Shown here one piece after another: positions 1-11,650 of a DNA stretch of 64,000 nucleotides; the first letter of the stretch is position 1, and every line of letters starts with the position of its first letter. The stretch lies in NCBI GenBank assembly GCA_037179385.1, contig CM074184.1, positions 12,604,001 to 12,668,000 on the forward strand, read 5' to 3'. The notes beneath the pieces are model-generated. The model was not told the DNA's origin and ran no database searches. It saw only the letters and a list, made by a program, of their open reading frames with translations. A program made the translations under genes and the position numbers. This DNA is from Holothuria scabra. Lineage: Eukaryota > Echinodermata > Holothuroidea > Aspidochirotida > Holothuriidae.

Positions 1-139
1 GATTTTTTCCGGATTCCTGCCCGTATTTCAGATTCTGTAGATTGTTTGAGGGGAGTCTTCCACCCGCGCCCGCCCCATAGGCCCTTGGTAAGTACCAAGG
101 GCTTAGATCTGGTTTGTTAAATGGGCGCAAACCAACCAC

Positions 140-161
140 CCGACCGACCGACCGACCGACC
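140..161. repeat. (GACC)n simple repeat
   Basis: About five perfect copies of the tetranucleotide GACC. Short microsatellite, no further role visible. Confidence 0.85.
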
Positions 162-182
162 AACTATCTAACTTACTTTATG

Positions 183-280
183 GGCGAGCACCACTGCATC
201 AGGAATCACATTTGCTTTTTTGGATACAAATAATTACAAATATTGAGCTTTTATTTGAGAGAATTCGGAATTTTTGGAAA
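183..280 (+). repeat. Dispersed repeat, copy 1 (see 11651-11775)
   Basis: This stretch matches 11651-11775 in order: a GAGC-CA-CACG/CACTGCAT-AGGAA block, then the shared block ACAAATAATTACAAA, then a block ending in GAGAGAATTCGGAAT. The second copy has an extra GCGAAGCGCCCGG insertion. The two stretches are therefore remnants of one transposable-element family. No coding capacity is visible and the element ends are not defined. Confidence 0.6.
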
Positions 281-696
281 CATAGTTGGGAAAACCACAC
301 TTAAGTTGGCTGGTGCAAATGCTTATTCTGCCTGGTCTTTTAATTGCTCGAATTATTTGGGGGGGGGGGCAAAATAATATATTTGCGCCCAATGTTTTCA
401 TTGGTTGAGCGATTTTTCCCCTGTCCCCAGGGTTGTCGCCCCTGGAGGACCACCCTACTCTGAAGGAGTCAGTGAGGGGCGAAACCCTTTTTTCACCCAA
501 CTATAATATTTATATGGATACCGTATAACTCACATTGTTTGTAGCACGCGAAAATAATGTTTTTCACGGAATATCTTAGTGTCGTACCATTCGCATGAGG
601 CACTGCTATACCGTAGCTTCTCTTTTCTCATGTCATGAAAGAATATCTTGTTTAAGCCTAACTTTTATCTCTCCGATGTGACCTATTTTTGAGATA

Positions 697-2212
697 ATAG
701 TAGACAGTGGCGGAGCTGCCATATGGTCGGGGGGGGGGGCGGTCGCCCCCCCCCCTGACGGACCAAAATCGTCTGTCGGCGCCCTTTTGAGGTTTTTAAC
801 GTACTTTACTCTTGCACCATTATTGGCAAAAGACATAATTTTATAGCGTTGTTTTAAGGTCCAGATAGCAAAATGCTCAAACAGCCACAAGTAGTGTACT
901 ATCTGCACTTTATTCTGATGAAAAGGGTCATCTTCTGTGATATAGGGATAGGTTTTGCCGAAACGTATCTTCATGCTTTATACGCACTAATAAATGCTGT
1001 CGCTGCGCTAAGTTAATTGCTTCCACACCAAGCGTGATAATAAGCTTACAAAATACACAGACTGTCATTAAATTCACCCTTCCGACCAATAAAAGATGTT
1101 GCAAAGGGCGCAACAATAATTGTAGAGCAAATAACCCTTTTGTTGTCGGGGATAATTGTCAACATAGACAATAAAAAGAGTTTATAAAGATACCAAAATG
1201 GTTTCCACAACATTTTTCAAAATCATTTGAAGGGAACGTTCAGGTTAAAATAAAATAAAACTGTTATTATACTGGTAATGGTTTAACAGTTTTAATGAGA
1301 AGTTTCCATTTTGCTTTTCTTCAAGTGACCATTCTCATGATAAATGGCTATTTCTGACACTGCACGATATTCCCATGAAAATGCTTATTTCTGTACTTTC
1401 GTGGCCTAAAAAGCCAGAAAATTGCATATAATAAGCCAAGGTTTATGCTACTTTTATTTGGTATGAATTCGGTATCTAGAGAGCCAAGCAGACCTTTGGT
1501 CTTGGATACGGTACTTCTCTCAATGTACTTACTTAATAGCTATTTCAGAGTGGTCACATGATGTAAATTACGTTAGTTAATGTTTCTTCGTTTACTTATC
1601 TTGATTTCCAGATGCCAAAAATGTACATCTAACGGTGATTAATTTCCATAACTTTCCCCCTGAAAGATTGCTTGCTATTTACTAGGAATGTGAAAGAGAG
1701 GAAGAAACATGGGCGTCCGCAGGTAGGGGCAAGGGGGGAACTTGCCCTCAACTGGAAAAAAAAATTGAACGAAGAAAACATAAAGAAAAAGACGAAGAAA
1801 AATTAACATCAACATTCCTTAACAGTTCAATCAGTGTTTTCCCCTATTTATATGCGGTAAATAGGCTTTAGAAATGCCATTTCGAGCGATCTGAGAGGCA
1901 TTTTGGGCCAAAATTTTCTTGCGCTCCGAGCCAACGCAAGGTGGCGCGGAGCTTTCCCCCTTAAAGAATTTTGCCCCCCGAATTTTCTTCTGCAGAGGCC
2001 CATGAATAGAAAATTTAAACATGTTTTAGTAGAAAACTTGATGAGGAGAAATGGCAAAGTAGTCTTCTACCAGGTGCGGAAAATCAAATGGAAAGTCTGA
2101 AAACCTGGCTTCGATGGTGCTGAGGCTCAGGGTATTTACTTCTTCGAAGCGCCCCTGCAGACCATTTTCGCCCCCTCTGACCGAAATCCCTAGCTCCGCC
2201 ACTGATAGTAGA
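697..2212. mobile_element. hAT-type DNA transposon, non-autonomous, with 8-bp target duplication
   Basis: The element runs from 705 to 2204 (1500 bp). Its ends are perfect inverted repeats, CAGTGGCGGAGCT on the left and AGCTCCGCCACTG on the right, of the form common in hAT elements. It is flanked by the perfect 8-bp direct repeat ATAGTAGA (697-704 and 2205-2212), the target-duplication length of hAT transposases. Just inside each end are G/C runs. No ORF inside resembles a transposase; the longest frames are short and contain stops. A second G-rich terminus-like sequence (about 1711-1745) suggests an internal nested insertion. I infer a non-autonomous or internally decayed copy. Confidence 0.85.
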
Positions 2213-2939
2213 CCGTTTTGTTTGTTTTTGTTCAGTTGATTGTATGTATGTTTGATTTTTCTCTTTTTTGCAACGATGATCGATGTTCCAACGTGTCAGG
2301 ACTTTTCAAAGGTGGTGAAATTTCAGTCTAAAAAGGACCATCTACGCTGACGACGACCATAAATTGACGAACATTTATATGAGGTAATTTTTCAGAAGGA
2401 AGCCTGATGACCAAATTGTCAAATATATCGCGTCCCGTGGCTTAAAAGTAACTTAATTTCATCGTGTATTTTTATTCATCATTTAGCCAAGAAGTTTTTA
2501 ATTAGCCAACTGCGCGTGTTTGATTAAAATAAGGTGTTTTCCCATTGGCGCACCAGTGCATCTCAAATTTTAGGCTAAAGACTGAAAATTGTGAAAGACT
2601 ATCGTATCTATTCGCGGATGCCCAACCATCAAATGACAAGACGAAGCACAAACCTTGGGCCAAAAATGACTCTCAAATGGCACTTGACATGCCTTTATAC
2701 TAAACATGCCTATAAATAAGTAGGGAAATACGAATAGTATCGTTAAAATGAACATTGAAAATATAGTTAACACATGTTCAAGGGGTAGAGCGGTTGTCGC
2801 TTCACACTCTAGCCATACGAATGAGAAAATTGTTGTGTAATCATTTGCTACAGACATATCATGGTCAGACTAGGTCAATGAGTTGGCAGGCTAGGTCCAT
2901 GTGTGGAACTGAGAGCATGGTCTCCAGTACATACCATAC

Positions 2940-3004
2940 AATCGTACCAAAATATGAAATATATGTTGAACTGTTAAACATATACTTCAAATTTTGGTAC
3001 GATT
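2940..3004. ncRNA. 65-nt near-perfect hairpin, microRNA-precursor-like
   Basis: The arms 2940-2968 and 2976-3004 are each 29 nt and complementary at all but about three positions, one of which could be a G:U pair on one strand. The loop is about 7 nt. The arms start with AATCGTACCAAAAT and end with its complement. Pairing stops outside the arms, so this is not obviously part of a longer foldback MITE. Stem length and loop size fit an animal pre-miRNA, but there is no expression evidence. It could equally be the core of a short palindromic repeat. Confidence 0.35.
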
Positions 3005-3239
3005 CGGACAATCCTGCCAAGGCAGTATACCGAATTTGTTCATTGGGAAGTGCATGGCTGAAAATCACGAGGAAAGGTGCTCTTCTCTTCGCTATTCCAA
3101 TAATCTAATTCATACATTAGATTTATTTTCATCTTAGGTGTCATTTGGTTTGTAATAAACAACAGTGAGTAGCTATGAAAAAGTCAGTCTTGCACCATTC
3201 GGCATCTAAGATCCTTATAGCAACTAGCATTTCATATAC

Positions 3240-3396
3240 AAGGGCGGATCCGGGGGGGGGGGGCTTTTTCGGCGTGAGCCCTCCCATTTTGGCCACATCA
3301 GCAGTAAAACATACGGTAATTTAGCAGGGCAACTCCGGCACACCACTGCTTTCTTTTAGGTCATCCCCCTTTTTGGAATGTCTGGATCCACCCCTT
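3240..3396. mobile_element. Short hAT-like MITE
   Basis: About 155 bp. The left end AAGGGCGGATCC followed by a long G-run pairs with the right end GGATCCACCCCTT. Flanking sequence is TCATATAC on the left and TTATATAC on the right, a 7-of-8 match that would fit an 8-bp hAT target duplication. Too short to encode anything. Confidence 0.65.
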
Positions 3397-3399
3397 ATA

Positions 3400-5400
3400 T
3401 ACCCGAAGGGTCGGGTGTTTCTATCAGCGTATGGGTAGTGGGACAGGAATGACAAGTGCACTTCAGTCGAATTGTGTCGGACAGCCATACAAAATGTGCC
3501 AGACAGAGTATATAGAAAGCTTTATTGCAAATGAAAACTTAAAAACTCAAAATAATGACTGCTTATACCGTATTCTTCTAGAAGCCTGTCAAAGCCTGCC
3601 GATGATTCAAAGTTTTTTGACGCCAGGTGCCAACTAATGATGGCGCTCGAGCAAGATTACCTATTTTGTAGGGAATCCTCTGTCTCAAACTGAAAATGAA
3701 GTGTATCTGAGATATTGATACATAAAAACCACCCAGACATCTCATTTCCTTTATCTTTGCTAGAACTTACACATTGTAAGTATGTCATCATTTGCGGAAA
3801 TCGGGCAAGTGACATTATTTTTCAGACAGATTTGTCTTTGAACCCACCCAAACGAAGGGGATTTAATAAGCCTACCAGCGCCCCTGACCGAAAGAGGCAC
3901 GAAGTCGTACTTGCCCATTTTATTTTACTTTAAGTTTATTTGGATACAGGTATGTCTGGAACTTGTAATTTTACTAACTCAAGAAGTAGCTTGATAAGTT
4001 AAGTTTTGTTAAGAAAGATACAAAGTTTGACCTGATTCATCGAGTCCTACAATTCTCGTTCAACCAACGCCTCCTCCCTACATCAAATCATTTTTCGAAA
4101 CTTTTCTGGTAAGTCCATGTCGTTGAAAAATTGTTTTTTACGCCCTTCTCCTCAAATTTAATCCATCTACGTGGATCATAATTATGTATTTTGACTCCAA
4201 CCTTCCAACCACATCTTATGTCAGTGTTTCGAACCATTCAGAACAAACGACTGAACGAGTAAGTGTGTCAATTCTTTTTGTAACATTGATTGATAAAATT
4301 GTCTACTGTGTTAAAACAAATACAGACAATGAAAGTCAAACAATGGTTAAACAGACAGAAGACATCATTTGACTGTGGAAAGAAACAAAACAAAAGAAGA
4401 AACCATTGACTGTCCTGAAGAATCATTTAACAGTGACACTTGTTTGCAGTAGACTTTTGAGGAAGATAACTTTTGCTCTGGGACGTTGATGGTAGACAAT
4501 ACAGCAACACTTTTAAGAGATTTTAGCAAGTAATCGCTGTTTTGAGTGGTGACAGTGTTGCAACTTTACACGCCACCATTCAGTTACAAGGTGTAGATAA
4601 AAAGGTATCATTGATTTTTTACTTCATTTATGCAACAATTACATACTCACGAAAAAGAACAAAGGCAAAAGAAGCCTTTCACTGGTGTTTAATTCCATAA
4701 TCGATAAATTTATATTCGTGGCATTGGATCTTTTGAGCTTTATCACCTTGGATCAAATCTATCACCTTGTGTTTATGAATTCATCGGCTATATCAAGAAC
4801 AAAAACTCCGGCTGTATAGATACTCATAAAAAACGACGGAAAGGTAATTCGAGGAGTACAGTTTTGAAAATGTTTGCGAATCTGCATGTCTGAAATTTGG
4901 GGGGCCATACAAAAGCTTCATACTTCAAATGAACTATCATCTTTGGAGTTATAAAATAGGATTTAACTTGTCCTTAAGCCTGATAAACTTGACGATTGTT
5001 ATTGTGATGACCGAAAGAAACGAGGATCCAATTTTCGTGACCTGATATGACTGATATACCAGCTTGTACCTGTAATGTGAGTATGTCTTAATGAATGTTG
5101 ATTAGCGGAACTGACACTGTGTGCGTAAATGAGATGTCTGCAATTCGTCATCATCACAGCTGAATTATAAAAGTTGAAGTCTCGTTGATACATGCATTAA
5201 TGTTTTAATGTTCCAATATTTTAAGAGGATAAATTGAGAGATTTCTATAATGGAAGTTAGACATTCTATGTTGAAAGCGCAACAGCAATATTAGACGAAA
5301 ACGAGTCAAGTTGGGCACTTAGTTGTAAACAATTGGAAGGAATGAAAAGAACAAAGAATAATGGTCTTCTTCGGTCACTTGGCTAAAATGACCACGGACA
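3400..5400. other. Stretch with no recognised gene
   Basis: AT-rich sequence with only short chance ORFs (61-72 codons). I see no similarity to known proteins, no clear exon with flanking splice sites, and no repeat with defined ends. Confidence 0.5.
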
Positions 5401-5432
5401 GGATCCTGTTACAAAATGTTTACGTCGGTTGA

Positions 5433-5442
5433 TATATAAAGG
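5433..5442 (+). promoter_or_regulatory. TATA box of the 616-codon gene
   Basis: TATATAAAGG lies 44 bp before the ATG at 5477. Initiation about 30 bp downstream would fall near 5463-5467 and leave a 5' UTR of only about 10-15 nt. The match to the TATA consensus is strong, but use as a promoter is inferred. Confidence 0.55.
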
Positions 5443-5476
5443 CTCCAGTGAAAGGTTAGATTGTAAGTAAAGCAAG

Positions 5477-7327
5477 ATGTGGGCAGTAGAGTCAAGTAGA
5501 ATAAAGGAAACGCTTTGTGACGATGAAGCCCAGCCAGCGAGAAAGACGGAAATTTTTTCTGGCTCAGTGGCGGGTGAAAAAGAAGTAAATACAGGAACTC
5601 AATCAACTAAAAATATCGAGTATGATAAAAGATCGTCGCTTGTACGGAGCAAGACGAATATTAACTGGAATTCACGGGTTACACGAAGAGCTGGAGTAAG
5701 CAGCGCTCATTCATCGGAGAGGCAAAAGTTGGAAAGTGATTTAGCAGTGGTCATTGGTAGTAACGATTCGACCGTCAGACCAAAGACAGCATTCGATAAA
5801 TTTAAGACACGGACCGACGCTCGAATTTTCTTGAAACAATCTCGCTATCAGCTTCAACAGGCTTTGAGAAGGAAACTAAATCAGGAGAAAATCAAGAAAT
5901 ATAAATCATCTACAAGTATTCCTAAGGGAGAAACGGTCGGAAATAAGCATCGGACGAATGACAGTTTTCTGACCGTAACTTGCCTTCGGTCGGCCAATAG
6001 TGCAAGCTCGGTGGACAGTGTAAGTAAACTATTGTCAAAGTATAATCTGAATGATCACATTGTAATTAATGAAACTAACAAAACTAAACCTGGCATAACT
6101 CGTAAACCAAGTCAGGATGAAACAGCCAGGTACGATGCCCGAAAAGTGAGAGATTGGATACAAATGCCAACGGAAAAGCTTTTATTTGAATCTGTTTCTA
6201 GTGGTTCTACGTTAACATTTGATAACGTGACAGACAGTGAAGTCAGTACGATACCTTTTGAAAGGGAGAGCGTTTGTTCTGGACTAACCCGGTCTGCTGA
6301 TAGAACTCACAATAATGATTTATCATTGAGTGGAGAAAGTCTCGCACGTGGTAAAAAGGAGTGTTTTTCAGAAAAAGAAGGTGTTGAAGAAGATGTTAAT
6401 GACAGCAAAGAACTTGATAAAGATAATAGACTAAATGATGATCAGATCGGTGTATTGACTAAAGATCTGATAAGCGACTGCTCACAGTGCGTTGCTTGTA
6501 AAATAGAGAAAATTGTTGCTTCCCTGTCCGTTGTACTCGCCAACCAACTTGAACCGTTTCAGTGTGGAAGTGACAATCACACGGATTGGTTAAGGGAACA
6601 AATTCGATACAAAATCAGGGAAGATATGTCTATGCCTGAGGAATCGGTCAACACACTTGAGATTCATATTCGCCGACTTTTGGCGGCAAGGGTTCTTGAT
6701 AAAAACTCTCCCAAAAATCCAAAGCAAAAAGAAACGAAAAGTCAAAAGTCACGTGATGACGATGAACAAAATGATGGCAAAATCAGTGAAAAGGGGAAGT
6801 CCGAGGAAAGTATCGGTGTTCTCTACGCAGAGAATGTATTCAAAGGAATAAGAAAACAAAGTTTGTCAAACTCGCCTCTTAATATCAGTCCTAAGGAAAA
6901 CCAGAGAGCAATTAGAACTTCACCATCATTCTCAAAATTAGATGGAAAGAGTAAAAAGGAAATTCCTTATCGTTTTTCATATACTCACTTTGTTCCATCA
7001 AGCAGTACTAAACGTGTAGAAAATCGCGAACAAAAAGCAATCACAGGAACTCCACAAGTAAAAGCAAAGACCTCAACTACAAAATCAGCTGATTTTGGAA
7101 TTTCATTGAATATTTATAGGAAACGGCGTGACCTTGAGGTATCAAAAACGAAGAAATTTATTTTGTACCCTCGTAACTCGGGTAGCACAGTCGTTAGACA
7201 ATACCGGCAAGATGAAATGCCGGAAAGATTGGGGGCGTGGTACTGGGACAGGCTGGAAGAGATAGAAAAACATCGTTGTCCCCCGCCACCGAACAGTCCA
7301 GTACCCGAGGAATGGGCAGATATGTAA
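5477..7327 (+). CDS. Intronless gene, uncharacterised Ser/Lys-rich protein, 616 aa
   Basis: A single open frame of 616 codons, far above chance length in this AT-rich DNA, starting MWAVESSRIK and ending with TAA. I do not recognise the family. Composition is hydrophilic and rich in Ser, Lys, Asp/Glu and Arg, which suggests an intrinsically disordered, probably nuclear or cytoplasmic protein. There is no signal peptide or membrane segment. A basic helix-prone stretch lies near residues 110-145. A cysteine motif DCSQCVAC is at about residues 334-341, followed by a short hydrophobic helix. The C-terminus is aromatic and proline-rich (LGAWYWDRLEEIEKH, then CPPPPNSPVPEEWADM). The same kind of cysteine and CPP-N-[ST]-P motifs occur in the intronless gene at 16408-17496. 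A TATA box lies just upstream. A TTAA-flanked MITE and an AATAAA (7745-7750) follow the stop, so the 3' UTR may contain the MITE. Lack of introns beside an intron-rich gene suggests a retroposed copy or a single-exon lineage-specific gene. Confidence 0.85.
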   Translation: MWAVESSRIKETLCDDEAQPARKTEIFSGSVAGEKEVNTGTQSTKNIEYDKRSSLVRSKTNINWNSRVTRRAGVSSAHSSERQKLESDLAVVIGSNDSTVRPKTAFDKFKTRTDARIFLKQSRYQLQQALRRKLNQEKIKKYKSSTSIPKGETVGNKHRTNDSFLTVTCLRSANSASSVDSVSKLLSKYNLNDHIVINETNKTKPGITRKPSQDETARYDARKVRDWIQMPTEKLLFESVSSGSTLTFDNVTDSEVSTIPFERESVCSGLTRSADRTHNNDLSLSGESLARGKKECFSEKEGVEEDVNDSKELDKDNRLNDDQIGVLTKDLISDCSQCVACKIEKIVASLSVVLANQLEPFQCGSDNHTDWLREQIRYKIREDMSMPEESVNTLEIHIRRLLAARVLDKNSPKNPKQKETKSQKSRDDDEQNDGKISEKGKSEESIGVLYAENVFKGIRKQSLSNSPLNISPKENQRAIRTSPSFSKLDGKSKKEIPYRFSYTHFVPSSSTKRVENREQKAITGTPQVKAKTSTTKSADFGISLNIYRKRRDLEVSKTKKFILYPRNSGSTVVRQYRQDEMPERLGAWYWDRLEEIEKHRCPPPPNSPVPEEWADM

Positions 7328-7466
7328 CTTAATGATCTACAGTGAGATTGTAGGCATGAAAGTATTGCCCATCATTTAAATACAAATATTCAACAGATAA
7401 TTGTTGCTACTACTTTTGTCCATGCTCACCAACATTCAAACTTTGACCAAACTGTACGAGCAGTCA

Positions 7467-7742
7467 TTGAAAGGTCAAGAGCAGCCCGCCCCCCCCCCAA
7501 AAAAAAAACTTATTTGTAAGCAAAAGCTAAATATCACAATTTTCATCCTATTTCTCCCCAGAGTATCTTTCATCATATTTAATTACTTTAATATTCCATA
7601 TGCTGGGTAAACCAAGAAGTTACTTCTAGTTAATTGCACATTTGAAGATAAAAATGTTGTCACATGACTCTAAACAGCCAATCATGAAACTGAACCGTCT
7701 ACTACACTTTTTTAAGTTGGGGTGACTGCTCTTGCCCTTTAA
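7467..7742 (+). mobile_element. TTAA-flanked MITE family 1, copy A
   Basis: About 275 bp with long terminal inverted repeats: the left arm has AAGGTCAAGAGCAG followed by C/A runs, and the right arm is GGGGTGACTGCTCTTGCCCT. The right end runs into TTAA, as in piggyBac-type insertions; the left flank TTGA looks mutated. The interior matches copies B (22135-22396) and C (38275-38536), for example GCCAATCATGAAACTG and GTCTACTACACTT. It lies directly after the 616-codon gene. Confidence 0.8.
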
Positions 7743-7744
7743 TT

Positions 7745-7750
7745 AATAAA
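7745..7750 (+). promoter_or_regulatory. Candidate polyadenylation signal AATAAA
   Basis: First canonical AATAAA after the stop codon at 7327. If used, the 3' UTR of the upstream gene would be about 440 nt and would include the whole MITE at 7467-7742. Confidence 0.3.
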
Positions 7751-7759
7751 ATAAGGATT

Positions 7760-9390
7760 TTAGTAACTATGTCTATTTAGCACAGTCTCCGTATGTAATC
7801 TGAAAGAATGTCTTAGATGTAAAGGATTTTGCCGTCGGCGTAACTAGGAATAGCTTTCGTTTTAGTACATGACTTTCTTGCATACGCAAGGCACATGTCT
7901 CAGCCAATGTTAACGATGAGCGCGACCAGTAGGCTTATGCTCGCGGGGTATTGAAATGAAGGCGGTCAAGAGCGAAGCCCTAGCACAATTTTCGTTGTGC
8001 TCTAAAACTTACTTTGGGAGCACAACTCTCTGACCTACGGTATACTCATTTCACGACATTCTGCAATGGAGGGAGCTGTAATTAGGTTAAAAGTTGTCAG
8101 TTTGACAAATATGTAACAATTGATAGTCATGACTGAACTAAAGTAAATATTTAAGAGTTATTCCGTGAGTGTAAAATGCGGGGTGGGGGCTGCCTTCCCT
8201 CCCTGGTCATATTCCTTTTATTTATTTAAAGGTTTGTTAGCTCTTTAAAAAAATTACATATCTCTGCAAAAAAGACAGACTTGTACTGAATGAGCATAAT
8301 AATCAACATAAATATGAGTTAATCCGATAGAGACACATGTGAATTCTATTGGTATAAGTGCGATTGCAACAATGGTCGATTTTGAACCCTGTAGTAAAGA
8401 ACACACATCAAACTGATACGTGCAGAACTGCAGGTATGAATGCGTTACTCTGTTTAAGTAAAAACCAACAATAAATGTACGAACTATATGTAAAGAAGTA
8501 TTAGTAAATTTGGAGGTACCAAACAAGCAACACAAAATTGTAAAAGGCCTATTTCGTCCTTCCTTTATAGTATAGCGTATGCTTATATGTACAGTTTATA
8601 AATGTCTGTACATTTACAGAAAATAAAAAATAACAAAAGAATACACAAAGAGTGTTGTCAACTCATTGAGAGCATTATTGTATGTATTCATTTTTTAAGT
8701 CTTTGTTTTTTCTTCTGTAATTTAACAAAATTGTTGTATTATTAAAGACTTTTTTACACAGTGTCTATAAGAACAGGAAAGCATGGGAGAACGAACTAAA
8801 GGAAGACCGCCCGATAGAACGGACGGGCAGACGAACGATGAACAAACGAACGAAAGAAAGGATGTATTTATGAATAAATGAGTACGTTTGTCGTTCTAGC
8901 TATTGGCAGGGTCAACAACATTCTGTTACCACCAAACAAAATTGACAGATGATTCCTGTGTACCGTAATTATTGACAATAATATGATGACTGCATTATAC
9001 CTCTTTTAACATTACACTTTTGTGTATTGATTTATTTATCTTATCTACTTTCCTTAGAGGACATGGCCGTTTGATTTGAACCACGCCGATTAAAGTAATG
9101 ACCTGATTAAAATCATTATTTCAATTGAAAAAAATCTTGATTTGAATCATTTATTTGATTTAAACCGATTTATTATTTCATTTGATTTAAGTACTGATAT
9201 AAACCATATTTTTTAAAGAATAAAATATCACCAACCCTGTAAGAGGAATGGGTATAGCTGAAACATTGGTATGCATTGCTGTTGGAAACTATTTAAACTA
9301 TGCTCAGAAATATTTATAAAAATTCAATACATGCTTGATGTAAAATTCTTGCCTATAGATGAATCCGAGCGAAGCTTGTGTTAAGTAACT
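7760..9390. other. Stretch with no recognised gene
   Basis: AT-rich DNA with short chance ORFs. It contains a perfect small hairpin AGCACAA/TTGTGCT at 7982-8001 and, at about 9090-9190, a low-complexity run built from variants of TTTGATTTGAA/TTTAAACC. Confidence 0.45.
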
Positions 9391-9396
9391 GTAGGC

Positions 9397-9568
9397 AGCC
9401 ATTAGTGGGGTCCATCAGCCTTAAACCATCTTCATTTATCGCCTACATGAATTTCAAACCGTAATATTCTGTAAAATTGAAGATCAATAGGCATTTCAGT
9501 GTACAACCATCCACGATAAAGGTTAGCAAGGAATTGAAAGATTACAGATGACAGACCCCAGGCATGGG
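9397..9568 (+). mobile_element. Foldback MITE (AGCCATTA-TGGGGTCCATC family), copy 1
   Basis: About 172 bp matching 62246-62421 along its whole length. The left end AGCCATTAGTGGGGTCCATC is the inverted repeat of the right end, which is more eroded here (GATGACAGACCCCAGGCATG). Shared interior blocks include ACCATCTTCATTTAT and CAGTGTACAACCATC. Non-coding. Confidence 0.75.
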
Positions 9569-10810
9569 ACCATCACTTGCTGTCCAAATTCGCCGATACT
9601 AGGACTGTTTCGATGGCAATAAATTTCCACAAAATGGAAAGCAAACAGTAAACTATTTTCACTTATGAAAACATTTGTTTCACCAATGAAATGGTTTGGA
9701 ACATCCTTTTGTCTGAGCTGTCGCGCTGTTGCACTTAATGATGGCAAAAGAAAAATATAATGCACATCACAGGTAAATAAGGGTTTTTGGTGTAACGACT
9801 TAGGCTCATCAAATAAATAAATATCATGCATGTAGGTACAAAAATATCCGCACGGTGATACGTAAGTCACGGTGCCATAGCTCGCCTTGTGTTATTCTAT
9901 AGCTGGATATATCTGGCTTAAGACTGATTTCAGCTGGCCATATCAAACCAGATATAAGTTGGTAAGAATTATTGTGGGATAGACGTTTGGCGTGCTAAGT
10001 TTTTTGCGTATGGCATTTTAATGTGACAAAAACCTATACGTACCAAAAAGTTTATCTCGTAATCCTTCATTGCTATTTGGGAAATGGTCTACTGGTACGA
10101 ACTTTCATCTGTCGTAAACGTGCAAACCTCTTTGCTGATCTTGACAATGAACTATCCGTAATGGTTAGGTAGAAGAATAACTGTTTTGTTGACGCCTGTC
10201 CAACTTTTATTCTTCACTGCAAATGTTGTCATAAAATCAATCAAAATAATATATATATACGTTACCAGGAAAAACAGTGGCTCCCTAAAGTCACCGGCCG
10301 TCATTCGCTTCATGCAAACATAAATGTCGCTCTCTATAGATAACCAGACGTATCTCGAATGGTGACGAAGGTCGAATGGTGATAGTACGTTTTCTGCCAC
10401 TAATGCCTTGCCTTGATTTTTGCGTAGAAAACACACTCTAAAAACGGTATTTAAATATTGAACGTTTCTAACCCCACTTTGCAAAGACTGCAAGATACTA
10501 AAAACGTTTACTACCTGAAAATGTTAAGAATTTAAACGCATCTTCAAAGGGGGCAAAATAAGTCAGCTTAATTGCTAAGCACATTTTTTGTAAATTATAA
10601 CACGTGCACGTATACCCATAAAACATGGCGAAAGTTACACATGGAAGAAACCACCCAATCTACCCACCATGCATGTCCAGCACAAATTCTCATTTTGTAA
10701 GTGGCCATTGATTAGGAAAACGAACGGAAATTTATTTCCCCAATTGCGGATATTATTTTTGAAGGTCAAACATCCCATTTATCTTAATGAAATTTCTGTA
10801 GCAAGTACGT

Positions 10811-10850
10811 TGCACCTGGGAGTTGTTATTAGAATAACTCCCTGGTTGCA
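10811..10850. repeat. 40-nt perfect-ended hairpin
   Basis: TGCACCTGGGAGTTGTTATT is followed after a 2-4 nt loop by its near reverse complement AATAACTCCCTGGTTGCA. Flanks do not pair. Function unknown. Confidence 0.55.
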
Positions 10851-11204
10851 CAAAATTGGAAGCACGCTGTTAACCATATCTTCAAATTGATCAGACAAAT
10901 GCTCCCCGTCAGGCGAAAGGGAAGGGGGGGGGGGGGTAACAGACCGTATTTTTCGGGCAAAATGTTTGAAAAAGCGTTAAATTTTCTTGGGTAGCCCACA
11001 TTTTCTCTTTAATAACAACTCTAGCTTCCTGAAACTAAACATTGTATGTGCCAATATTCTCACGTGAGTTTACAACTTAGGTTGCATTTTCAAGTGGGCT
11101 AGACTTATTTAAAAGAGGGTAGCATACATGAAAGTTTGTGTTTTACGTTCATTCCAGCCTCCTTCCCATCTATTCATGAGCTTGGGAAATTAAAAATATT
11201 TCTA

Positions 11205-11350
11205 GGCAGCGGCGTAGCTAGACATTTTTCCAGGGACAAGAACTCAAATTTTTCCTATTTTTTAAAGCGTGCACAATTCTCTATGGACGTAATTTTCGGC
11301 CCGCGAAGCGCGCCGAAATGTTCTCCCTTTCAAGTAAAGAAATATTTAAA
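11205..11350 (+). repeat. Probable transposon terminus (GGCGTAGCTAG type)
   Basis: GCAGCGGCGTAGCTAG resembles the termini of short DNA transposons seen elsewhere in the window, and is followed by a GC-rich block GGCCCGCGAAGCGCGCCGAA of the type also seen at 11690 and 16108. The other end was not found, so type and extent are uncertain. Confidence 0.35.
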
Positions 11351-11650
11351 TAAATATGGAGCTTGTATTAAAAAAAATTTGGGATTCTGGGTTTCCTATA
11401 AAAGGAATGTGAAAAGCTCGAGAATAAAATGAAGAATCTTTATTTCTTATCGGCAAGTCTCTGGCTGCACGGTGACCAAAGATCGTTGTTGCTATACACA
11501 ATCGTCTACAAGGCGTACAAAGTGAGGCTCCCCGACGGCATAGGGCAATCGTTGGAAAAAATGAAATTTAATGAAATAAAACTCATGAAAATGGAACTGT
11601 AGTTGCCGATATCAATCTATGATCTTGTGATTTTGTCATTTCCTGAGATA

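Noticed and set aside
633..974. 113-codon minus ORF at the left end of the 1.5-kb element, considered as a transposase piece.
   Set aside because: It crosses the element boundary at 705 and shows no hAT transposase motif; the G-run gives it a low-complexity segment.
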